From: Bacillota bacterium
GTDB lineage: Bacteria > Bacillota > Clostridia > Oscillospirales > Ruminococcaceae
DNA length: 51,788 bases
Reading direction: 5' to 3'
Assembly: GCA_023460035.1 (NCBI GenBank)
Contig: JAEWRN010000008.1
Location: 1 to 51,788 of the forward strand
Shown: piece by piece, positions 1 through 7,078 of the stretch
Position numbering within the stretch: the first letter of the stretch is position 1
Layout: every line of letters starts with the position of its first letter
The notes under the pieces: model-generated
What the model saw: only the letters and a program-made list of their open reading frames with translations
Database searches by the model: none
Told to the model about the DNA's origin: nothing
Made by a program: the position numbers and the translations under genes

Positions 1-2
1 GT

Positions 3-130
3 ATCTACAATTTCCAACACGCCGCGATCTAATTTCCCTCGCTGCAACATTCCACATCACCCATACCTATTTTACCGTTTTTAAATGAAAAAGCCCAGCT
101 TTCGCTGGACCTTTTTCGACAGACTGAAGC
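3..130 (+). repeat. Dispersed repeat, left copy (inverted relative to right end)
   Basis: This 128-bp stretch matches the reverse complement of 51661-51788 at 123 of 128 positions (differences at 6, 21, 45, 54 and 78), with no gaps. It contains a short hairpin with a GAAA-type loop (CCAGC/GCTGG) flanked by A- and T-runs, so it can end transcription in either direction. It codes for nothing convincing: the open frame starting at 85 is a by-product that also appears in the right copy. The match most likely continues beyond the window. Confidence 0.9.
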
Positions 131-160
131 GGGCCGTTGCAAAAACGGCCCGCTTTTTAT
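129..160 (+). terminator. Hairpin terminator abutting the left repeat
   Basis: A perfect 10-bp stem (GCGGGCCGTT with AACGGCCCGC) and a 5-base loop are followed by TTTTTAT on the plus strand. It starts exactly where the two repeat copies stop matching. It would stop plus-strand transcripts entering from the left. On the minus strand it sits just after spo0A but lacks a good T-run. Confidence 0.7.
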
Positions 161-206
161 CGTATTACAAATTATTGCTGTTGCGCTTTTTATGGCCTTG
201 CGTTAT

Positions 207-971
207 TTATGCCGTGCGGTGTGTTTTTTTGTCCAGCCGCATGCGGTCTGAAATCATGGCAATAAATTCTGAATTGGTGGGTTTGCCACGCAGGTTGTGA
301 ATGGTGTAGCCAAAATAACGGTTCAGCGTTTCTACTTCGCCACGGTCCCATGCCACTTCAATCGCGTGCCGTATTGCACGTTCTACCCGGCTGGCCGTTG
401 TGCCATTGCGCTTTGCAATTTCAGGGTACAGCCGCTTTGTCACCGAGTTGATTAGCGAGGGGTCTTCGATATTCATCAAAATGGCGCAGCGTAAAAACTG
501 GTAGCCCTTGATGTGGGCGGGCACCCCGATTTGGTGCAAAATTTCGGTCACCGTAACTTCGTCGTCTTGCTGCATGGCCGCTTTGGGGGTATACCCACCC
601 GCCGTGCGGCTAATCATGCGGGCCATGGCCCCCACGTCAAACGGCTTTAAAAAATAGTACGCCATACCGGCCTGCATCAGTTCGGTCTGCAAAATGTCGT
701 TTTCTGCGCTGCCCATTGCAAAAAACACCACGGGCTTGCGGCCGGTACGTGCAGCTTCGTAGTGCTCTTTCACACTAATCGCATCCAGCCCGGGCATAAA
801 GGCATCCAGCAGACAGGCGTCCGGCTGTTCATCCAAAATAGTTTGCAACACGCGCGTACCGTTTTTTTCACTCAGGGTTACCTTTACACCGGCACGCTCC
901 AGTGCGTCGGCGCACAGGCGGGTCTGCGCATCCTTTGAGTCGGTCATCACTACTTTTGCCCTGGCTTCCAT
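207..971 (-). CDS. spo0A: Sporulation response regulator Spo0A, degenerate receiver
   Basis: Master transcription factor for entry into sporulation in Bacilli and Clostridia, 254 aa. Residues 1-125 form a receiver domain with phosphorylatable Asp56 (LLDAFMPG) and conserved Lys109 (FLKPFD). Residues 140-250 are a nearly canonical Spo0A effector domain, including the helices IGVPAHIKGY, TTASRVERAIRHAIEVAW and KPTNSEFIAM. The receiver is odd: the usual acidic pair is Thr10-Asp11, and the switch Thr near residue 85 is replaced by Ala or Met. The start has a strong SD (GGAGGGG, 8 bases upstream). The gene stands alone. A promoter lies far upstream at about 1297-1325, implying a long leader. The family call is very secure; normal phosphorelay control is less certain. 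Confidence 0.95.
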   Translation of the reverse strand: MEARAKVVMTDSKDAQTRLCADALERAGVKVTLSEKNGTRVLQTILDEQPDACLLDAFMPGLDAISVKEHYEAARTGRKPVVFFAMGSAENDILQTELMQAGMAYYFLKPFDVGAMARMISRTAGGYTPKAAMQQDDEVTVTEILHQIGVPAHIKGYQFLRCAILMNIEDPSLINSVTKRLYPEIAKRNGTTASRVERAIRHAIEVAWDRGEVETLNRYFGYTIHNLRGKPTNSEFIAMISDRMRLDKKTHRTA

Positions 972-1400
972 TTTTTAACCCCTCCAAAAAGTTTGATTCT
1001 GTTGGTAGGCACCTGATATTGGCATTAGGTTACCATATTCTCCCATTCATTGCAACTGTTTTAAAACTATTTTATACGATTTTTCACACATTTTGGGCAA
1101 AAATCCGCAAAAATCGGCACATTTTTTACCTTTTGTTAAAGGCCATCTGGTCTTTTCTTCCAGCTCATCGGGCACTTTTATCGCTGTCTTTTTTTGCATT
1201 TTGGGCATGCAGCAGCATTTTTATTTTTCTGCGCGCCACACATTCGTCACAAAAAGTGGTTTTTTGTCAAAATTCGCACAATCATGGCTGCCTTATATCA
1301 TACGCTTTTCACCCTCTATCGTCAATCTTTGTGACCCCGCTTGCCACATTTTTGCTTTTATTTACTAAATATTTTGTATCTTTTGTCAATATGTAGTTAA
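972..1400. other. AT-rich non-coding region upstream of spo0A
   Basis: About 430 bases of T-rich sequence between spo0A and the rnr terminator. Both strands have open frames here, but they are hydrophobic low-complexity translations of T-runs with no ribosome site, so I see no gene. It holds the putative spo0A promoter and leader. Confidence 0.6.
1297..1325 (-). promoter_or_regulatory. Predicted sigma-A-type promoter for spo0A
   Basis: On the minus strand a -35 box TTGACG (1325-1320) and a -10 box TATGAT (1302-1297) are separated by exactly 17 bases. It would give a leader of roughly 320 bases to the spo0A start. Two TGTCAAA/TTTGACA-like sites (near 1266 and 1383) differ by one base from the Spo0A box and could allow autoregulation, but that is weak. 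Confidence 0.5.
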
Positions 1401-1458
1401 CGAAAAAACAGCCTGCCCCGGCTGGTGGTTACCAGTGTACGGGGCAGGCTGTTTTTCG
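1401..1458 (-). terminator. Terminator of rnr (bidirectional)
   Basis: A 13-bp perfect stem (1408-1420 with 1440-1452) is flanked by A-runs on the left and T-runs on the right. Reading from rnr it ends in a run of six T. It can also end transcription from the other side. Confidence 0.85.
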
Positions 1459-1493
1459 TTGTTTAGTTTAATTTATGGTGCCAGATGTCGGTT

Positions 1494-3644
1494 TTATACC
1501 AGTTCGAAATCCACATTGCCGGCCGAAATGGAAACACCGATCAGTTTCACTTTGACCTGATCACCGATGCGATAGCTTTTGCCGGTCAGGCTGTCCACCA
1601 GCGACATGCCGTTTGCAAGGGTCATTTGGTTGGTCGACAAGCGGCTGACGTGTACTAAGCCCTCAACGGTGTTGTCCAGCTCGATGTAAATGCCAAAATT
1701 GGTGACAGAGGAAATGGTGCCGTCAAACTCCTGGCCCACCTTATCCGCCATATATTCTGCTTTATAGCAGTCATCGGCATCGCGCTCGCTGGTCATTGCC
1801 AGCACTTCGCGCTCGCTGGTGTGGCTTGCGGCTTCCACCACAAAATCACCGTAACGGGCGGTCAGCTCTTTTTCGGGGGTGCCCGCCAGTGCCTGCGAAA
1901 GGATGCGGTGAATCAGCAGGTCGGGGTAGCGGCGAATGGGCGAAGTGAAGTGGGTATAATCCGCCAGCGCAAGGCCAAAATGGCCCTTGGGCTCGCTGAG
2001 GTATTTTGCCTTTGCCATGCTGCGCAGCACGTTGATATGCACCGCACGCTCCAGCGCCGTGCCGCGCGCGTCATTCAGCAGCTTCGAAAGCTCAAGCTGC
2101 GTAGGGGTTTCGCCCGCAAATTTGGCGTCAAGCCCCATTGCGGTCAGCGCATCGTGCAGGCGTTCTACCCGGTCATGCTCCGGCAGGTCGTGCACGCGGT
2201 AAAGGAACGGCACTTTTAGTTTGGTGCCCAGCTTTGCCGCGCTGGTGTTGGCCAGCAGCATGAACTCTTCAATCATCTGCTCGGCAATACCGCGCTGTAC
2301 CTTTTTGACGTCGATGGCCTTGCCCTCTTCGTCCAGAATGATTTTGGCTTCGCCGGTTTCGATCTCCATGCAGCCGCGGGCCGCGCGGCGGGCCGCCAGT
2401 TTGTCGTACAACTCGCGCATTAATCCCAGAGTGTCAATGCAGTCGGCATATTTCACGCGGATTTCATTGCTTGCCGTATCGGCGTAAATTTCGTTGATCT
2501 CGCTGTATACACCCTTTACGCGGCTGCGCATGACTGCCTTGTAAAAACCGTAGTCCACCACCTTGCCGGTGGCATCCAACTGCATCAGGCAAGAGAAGCA
2601 AAGGCGGTCTACCCCTTCGTTCAGCGAGCAGATGCCGTTCGACAGCTGGCGCGGCAGCATGGGCACCACACCGCCCGGCACATAGACCGAGGTGGCGCGC
2701 TCGTACGCCTCAGTATCCAGCGCACTGCCCGGGGTGACATAGTTGCTGACATCTGCAATGTGCACGCCAAGCTCGTACCCGGTTTCGGTGCGGGTCAGCG
2801 AAATGGCATCGTCGATATCCTTGGTGTCGGCACCGTCAATCGTAAAGATTACCCAGTCGCGCAGGTCGCGGCGGCCTTTGATGTCGGCCTCTTTCACTTC
2901 GGCCTCTTCAAACTGCTTTGCCTCGCCCTTCACCTTGCCGGGGAACGACTTTACAATGCCGTTAGAATATAAAATTGACTTTGTGCAGGACTTTGCACTT
3001 TCGGCCGAGCCAAAGCAGCGGGCAATGCCCACCCGGTGGTCCCGGTGGCTGTCACCGCGCTCTAAAATTTCCGCCGCGACCTTTTCGCCCACCTCAGCGC
3101 CGCCGTCGGCACTTTTTTTAATCAGCAGCGGCACCGCGGGGCAGCGGTCCGGCAAAACGACCAAGCGGCCTTCCACACGGTCTACCGTGCCAACCACCTG
3201 GTTGTTTTCTTCCACCACCTGCACGACCTGGCCCTCGTCCGAGCCGCGGCCGCCATCACGGCCACCATCGCGGTTGCTCTGCATGCGGGCAACTAAAACA
3301 ATATCACCGGGCATTGCACCACGCAAAAACCTGCCCGGAATGAAAAAGTCTGCCGGTTTTTCTTCGCCCGCGGCAATCTGCTCTTCTGTCTGCACCGGGG
3401 CGGCAAAGCCAAAGCTTTTTGCAAGCTTGACAACTTTACATTTTACTTCGTCGCCGGTCAGCTTGGGGGCGCCCTTACCGCGCCGCAGCGAATACAGGCC
3501 GTTGTCTTCTTTTACAAGGCCGTCTTTTACCAGAAAGCCCAGCGTGACGCGAAGCTTTTTTTCGTCCTCAAATTTTTCACGCAAGTCTCTGATGCGGCGG
3601 GGTTTTTTCTCTAGTTCTTCTAAAAGTTTGGTCTTTAAAGACAT
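1494..3644 (-). CDS. rnr: Ribonuclease R (RNB family 3'-5' exoribonuclease)
   Basis: Processive 3'-5' exoribonuclease that degrades structured RNA. At 716 aa it has the normal architecture: N-terminal winged helix (1-65), two cold-shock/OB domains (about 70-240), the RNB catalytic domain with metal-binding aspartates in DGADTKDIDDA (residues 270-280), and a C-terminal S1 domain (GTISSVTNFGIYIEL). The basic C-terminal tail common in other RNase R proteins is missing. I start it at the ATG at 3644, which has AAAGGAAA 8 bases upstream; the open frame continues to 3785 but has no ribosome site there. secG-rnr neighbourhood is usual in Firmicutes, but here a terminator separates them. Confidence 0.95.
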   Translation of the reverse strand: MSLKTKLLEELEKKPRRIRDLREKFEDEKKLRVTLGFLVKDGLVKEDNGLYSLRRGKGAPKLTGDEVKCKVVKLAKSFGFAAPVQTEEQIAAGEEKPADFFIPGRFLRGAMPGDIVLVARMQSNRDGGRDGGRGSDEGQVVQVVEENNQVVGTVDRVEGRLVVLPDRCPAVPLLIKKSADGGAEVGEKVAAEILERGDSHRDHRVGIARCFGSAESAKSCTKSILYSNGIVKSFPGKVKGEAKQFEEAEVKEADIKGRRDLRDWVIFTIDGADTKDIDDAISLTRTETGYELGVHIADVSNYVTPGSALDTEAYERATSVYVPGGVVPMLPRQLSNGICSLNEGVDRLCFSCLMQLDATGKVVDYGFYKAVMRSRVKGVYSEINEIYADTASNEIRVKYADCIDTLGLMRELYDKLAARRAARGCMEIETGEAKIILDEEGKAIDVKKVQRGIAEQMIEEFMLLANTSAAKLGTKLKVPFLYRVHDLPEHDRVERLHDALTAMGLDAKFAGETPTQLELSKLLNDARGTALERAVHINVLRSMAKAKYLSEPKGHFGLALADYTHFTSPIRRYPDLLIHRILSQALAGTPEKELTARYGDFVVEAASHTSEREVLAMTSERDADDCYKAEYMADKVGQEFDGTISSVTNFGIYIELDNTVEGLVHVSRLSTNQMTLANGMSLVDSLTGKSYRIGDQVKVKLIGVSISAGNVDFELV

Positions 3645-3671
3645 ATTAAATTTCCTTTTCTCCCTGATGGG

Positions 3672-3691
3672 TTCCGGCCTGCAAGCCGGAA
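3672..3691 (-). promoter_or_regulatory. Leader hairpin just upstream of the rnr ribosome site
   Basis: A perfect 7-bp stem (TTCCGGC with GCCGGAA) and a 6-base loop lie about 15 bases before the rnr SD. There is no T-run, so it is not a terminator. It could protect the 5' end or affect translation. Confidence 0.45.
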
Positions 3692-3796
3692 ATACTTGAT
3701 TGCACCATTCTTCCAATTTTACGCCCGGCCTTTGCGCGGTGAAGCCGCACAAAAGGGGCGCCGGACAGGCCACTCGCCCAACCAATTTCTATTTAT

Positions 3797-3829
3797 AAAA
3801 AAAGCCCGCCGAAGCTCGGCGGGCTTTTT
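3797..3829 (-). terminator. Terminator of secG
   Basis: A 9-bp GC-rich stem (GCCCGCCGA with TCGGCGGGC) is followed on the minus strand by seven T. It begins only about 10 bases after the secG stop. Confidence 0.9.
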
Positions 3830-3835
3830 CGGCTA

Positions 3836-4084
3836 CTATTTTGCAAATACGCTCAACAAGCTCACACCCACGGTCACCACAAAAAAGATAACTGCCGCAA
3901 TTTTGGTGTACTTTGCCAAAACCGCGTCTGTGGTGCGTGTACGAGCCTCAGAGGTCATCATTTCGCCGCCGCCGATTGCGCCGGACAAACCATTGCCGCT
4001 GGGCTGCTGTGCCAGAACCAGAAAAATAATAACCAGACTGACAAGCATCAGCAAGACGCCGCCGAGAATTTCAATTACGCTCAT
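3836..4084 (-). CDS. secG: Preprotein translocase subunit SecG
   Basis: Small accessory subunit of the SecYEG protein-export channel in the cytoplasmic membrane, 82 aa. It has two membrane segments (about 5-25 and 60-80) around a Gly/Ser-rich loop with the typical motif QQPSGNGLSGAIGGG. SD AGGGAGG lies 8 bases before the ATG. It has its own promoter and terminator, so it is a single-gene transcript. Confidence 0.95.
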   Translation of the reverse strand: MSVIEILGGVLLMLVSLVIIFLVLAQQPSGNGLSGAIGGGEMMTSEARTRTTDAVLAKYTKIAAVIFFVVTVGVSLLSVFAK

Positions 4085-4114
4085 TTGTGAACCTCCCTAA
4101 AATACAACGAAATA

Positions 4115-4143
4115 ACTATACCATAGTTTTTTTACAAAAGCAA
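4115..4143 (-). promoter_or_regulatory. Predicted secG promoter
   Basis: TTGCTT and TATAGT boxes are separated by 17 bases on the minus strand, 31 bases before the secG start codon. Confidence 0.65.
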
Positions 4144-4213
4144 GTATACTGCGCGTAAACACAGTGTAAATTTTGAAAGAAGGCGCGCCGGGCGCCCGCA
4201 CGGCAAAAAGCTG

Positions 4214-4747
4214 TTATCCGCGCACTGCCACAAGCGCCGGCATGCCGCCAAAAAAGAAGGCCCACCACCAGCAAAGCAGCAACAGCAACACTCCCACCAG
4301 CACAGCCGCGCCCACACTAACCCCGCCGCGCCACGCAAGCTGGGCCTGCCGTGCTTTTGGGGGCTGCGCCGCGATGTCCCGCACCACACAGCGCACCTTG
4401 CGGTAGTACAGCATATTGCCAAACAGCCCGCCAAGCAGCATTAGCACCGGGCTAAGCCATAATGCCTGAAAGAAAAACAGCCCTTGCAGCGCCACCATCC
4501 ACAGTACGGGGGCCGCCCACATTTTGCGATAGGCCGCCCAAAACGGGAAAAAGGCAAATGCCGCCCAGTTCCAGCTGAATTTTTTGCCCCGTCGCAGCGC
4601 AGAAAAGCATCTGCCATAGTAGCTGGTATTCTTTTGCACTATTAGTTGCTGGCTTTCAGATAAAAACTCGGTTGGCAACGGGTTACCGCATTGAAAGCAA
4701 TAAAGCTCTGCCGGCCCGTTTTCAGCGCCGCATTTTGTGCAATGCAT
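4214..4747 (-). CDS. Zinc-ribbon membrane protein (DUF2628-like)
   Basis: 177-aa protein of unknown function. A short N-terminal zinc ribbon (Cys3, Cys6, Cys17, Cys20) is followed by a linker and three to four membrane segments rich in Trp, Phe and Leu. The FSWNWAAFAFFPFWAAYRKM stretch resembles the DUF2628 family, which often carries such ribbons. I use the ATG at 4747 because GGGGGAG precedes it. It follows parC by 36 bases and is probably co-transcribed. The role is unknown. Confidence 0.7.
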   Translation of the reverse strand: MHCTKCGAENGPAELYCFQCGNPLPTEFLSESQQLIVQKNTSYYGRCFSALRRGKKFSWNWAAFAFFPFWAAYRKMWAAPVLWMVALQGLFFFQALWLSPVLMLLGGLFGNMLYYRKVRCVVRDIAAQPPKARQAQLAWRGGVSVGAAVLVGVLLLLLCWWWAFFFGGMPALVAVRG

Positions 4748-4783
4748 TTGTTCTCCCCCCTTGCACACTTTTTTTGGCAATGG

Positions 4784-7024
4784 CTATAATGTGATCTGCT
4801 CCGCCACATCTTCGCTGCGCAGCAGCGCGCCCGCCGCGGGCAGGGTGCGCACGCGGTAACGGTGGTCGTTTGCAAGCTCCAGCTCTGCCGCCGCACGCAC
4901 GCTTTCAATGCGGGCGTTCTTTTTCAAGCTGATAACTGAAACACCGATGGAATTGCGGGTCACCTTTTCGGCAATCAGCGACGTGTGCACCAGCAGCAGC
5001 CGGCCATTGGTCGTTTTAATGGCAATCTCAATCTCTTCGGGCAGCTCGCGAATTGCGGCAAGCTCTGCTTTGTCGCTGTAAGCGTTGAGCAGCTTTTTGC
5101 GGTTTTGCTTTGTTTCGTAGCTGGCAATGGGCACCTTTGCGGCCTTGCCATTTTGGAAGAAGAACAGCATACTGCCGCTGTAATCGGCCGTCACGGTGAC
5201 ATAGATGGGCATTTCGCCGTCGTCCATCTCCAGCTTGGCCGGCAAAAACTCGCCCATCACGCTGGCCTTGGTGTCGGCAAAATCGCCCACGCGGCACTTG
5301 TAAACCTGCGCCTGATTGGTGAATACCAGCAGCCACGCATTGTTTTTGGTTTCGATTTCATACCGCACCGCATCTCCCTCTTTCAGGCGCTGTTCACTGC
5401 TCATGCGCAGCGAAGCGGGGGTGATTTTTTTGAAATACCCCTCTTCGGTATAAAAAATCGTCACCGGGTAGTCCGGCATTTCCTGCTCCAGCTCTTCTAC
5501 CTGCACCTGTGGCGTGTCGTACAAAATTTCACTGCGGCGGTCCTGCCCGTACTTTTTAGCAACCTCTTCCAGCTCGGCAATGATAATTTTTTTGATTTTC
5601 GACGGGCTGTCGAGGATGCTTTGCAGCTCGCCGATTTCTTTTTCCAGCCCTTCAATCTCTTCTGTGCGCTTTAAAATGTATTCGCGGTTCAAATGGCGCA
5701 GCTTGATTTCGGCCACATATTCGCCCTGTATCTGGTCAATGCCAAACTCAATCATCAGGTTGGGCACGACCTCGGCTTCCTCCTGCGTTTCGCGCACGAC
5801 GCGAATTGCCTTGTCGATGTCCAGCAAAATGGCCTGCAGGCCGCGCAACAGGTGCAACCGCTTCTTTTTGCCCTCCATGTCGTACCAGGTGCGCCGGCGC
5901 ACACAGTCGGTGCGGAACGCACTCCACTCGGTCAAAATTTCGCGCACGCCCATCACGCGGGGCTGCCCGGAAATTAAAATATTGAAGTTGCACGAAAAGC
6001 TGTCTTCCAGCGGGGTCATGCGGAACAGACGCGCCATCAGTTTTTCCGGGTCCTGCCCGCGTTTGAGGTCCAGCGTCAGTTTTAAGCCGCCAAGGTCGGT
6101 TTCATCGCGCATATCGCTGATTTCGCGCACCTTGCCGGTTTTGACAAGCTCGGCAATTTTGTCCATAATCGCTTCCACTGTGGTCGTGGGCGGGATTTCG
6201 CGAATTTCAATGACGTTGCCTTCTTTAAAATATTCGTATTTGGCGCGCACCCGGATACTGCCGCGCCCGGTCTCGCACACCGAACGCATTTCTTTTTCGT
6301 TGTACAAAATTTCGCCGCCACCCACAAAATCCGGTGCCTGCAGCGTGGTAAGCACATCGTGGTCTTTGTCCCGCAGCAGTGCAACCGTTGTGGCACAAAG
6401 CTCGCGCAGGTTAAACGAGCAGATATTCGACGCCATGCCCACCGCGATACCCAGCGTATTGTTGGCCAGAATGCTGGGGAAGGTCACCGGCAGCAGCGTG
6501 GGCTCTTTGGTTGTCGCATCGTAGTTGTCTACGAAATCCACTGTGTCTTTGTCGATTTCGGCAAACAGTTCGCGGCAAACGTCCTCCAGCTTTGCTTCGG
6601 TATAACGTGAAGCGGCATAGGCCATATCGCGCGAATACGCCTTGCCAAAGTTGCCCTTGCTGGACACATACGGCAAAAGCAGGCTTTCGTTGCCGCGCGA
6701 CAAACGCACCAGAGTATCATAAATGGCCTGATCGCCATGCGGGTTTAAGTGCATGGTGCTGCCGACAATATTGGCGGACTTTGTGCGGCCGCCTTTCAGC
6801 AGGCCCATTTGATACATGGTGTACAGCAGCTTGCGGTGCGCCGGCTTAAAGCCGTCGATCTCCGGCAGTGCGCGGGAGACGATGACGCTCATCGCGTAGG
6901 GCATATAGTTGCTTTCCAGTGTTTCGGTAATACGGCTTTCCATCACACTGCCCGCGTCCAGAATTTCAACGCCGTCGCCCAGCTGTGGGCGTTGCAGTAT
7001 TTTTTTGGGCTGTTTTTTTGCCAT
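4784..7024 (-). CDS. parC: Topoisomerase IV subunit A-like (ParC/GyrA family)
   Basis: DNA-cleaving subunit of a type IIA topoisomerase, 746 aa. The catalytic Arg140-Tyr141 pair (AASRYTEAKL) sits in the winged-helix domain, with the usual HRKLLYTMYQMGL and NPHGDQAIY motifs before it. A coiled-coil arm follows, then a beta-pinwheel C-terminal domain. A canonical GyrA box is not evident; a degenerate ETKQNRKKLLNAYS is present, so I prefer ParC to GyrA. Start at 7024 is set by GAGGGG five bases upstream. It follows parE by 54 bases, the usual parE-parC order. The pair is divergent from textbook gyrase and ParEC, so the subtype is less sure than the family. Confidence 0.88.
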   Translation of the reverse strand: MAKKQPKKILQRPQLGDGVEILDAGSVMESRITETLESNYMPYAMSVIVSRALPEIDGFKPAHRKLLYTMYQMGLLKGGRTKSANIVGSTMHLNPHGDQAIYDTLVRLSRGNESLLLPYVSSKGNFGKAYSRDMAYAASRYTEAKLEDVCRELFAEIDKDTVDFVDNYDATTKEPTLLPVTFPSILANNTLGIAVGMASNICSFNLRELCATTVALLRDKDHDVLTTLQAPDFVGGGEILYNEKEMRSVCETGRGSIRVRAKYEYFKEGNVIEIREIPPTTTVEAIMDKIAELVKTGKVREISDMRDETDLGGLKLTLDLKRGQDPEKLMARLFRMTPLEDSFSCNFNILISGQPRVMGVREILTEWSAFRTDCVRRRTWYDMEGKKKRLHLLRGLQAILLDIDKAIRVVRETQEEAEVVPNLMIEFGIDQIQGEYVAEIKLRHLNREYILKRTEEIEGLEKEIGELQSILDSPSKIKKIIIAELEEVAKKYGQDRRSEILYDTPQVQVEELEQEMPDYPVTIFYTEEGYFKKITPASLRMSSEQRLKEGDAVRYEIETKNNAWLLVFTNQAQVYKCRVGDFADTKASVMGEFLPAKLEMDDGEMPIYVTVTADYSGSMLFFFQNGKAAKVPIASYETKQNRKKLLNAYSDKAELAAIRELPEEIEIAIKTTNGRLLLVHTSLIAEKVTRNSIGVSVISLKKNARIESVRAAAELELANDHRYRVRTLPAAGALLRSEDVAEQITL

Positions 7025-7078
7025 GCTTTCCCCTCTTACCATTTTGGTTTATTCTTTGCGGCCGGTACGGCCCCAAAG

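Noticed and set aside
85..300. Open frame starting MKKPSFRWTFFDRL and its twin at 51419-51706
   Set aside because: Both are translations of the repeat and its hairpin, differ completely after the shared part, and have no ribosome site.
902..1396. 164-codon plus-strand frame upstream of spo0A
   Set aside because: It starts inside spo0A antisense and continues through T-rich non-coding DNA, giving a Phe/Leu/Ser-rich product with no SD.
2743..3699. 318-codon frame antisense to rnr
   Set aside because: A Ser/Arg/Pro-rich shadow of the GC-rich coding strand; rnr has full domain support.
5514..6524. 336-codon frame antisense to parC
   Set aside because: Shadow frame with no recognisable motif or ribosome site over a well-supported gene.
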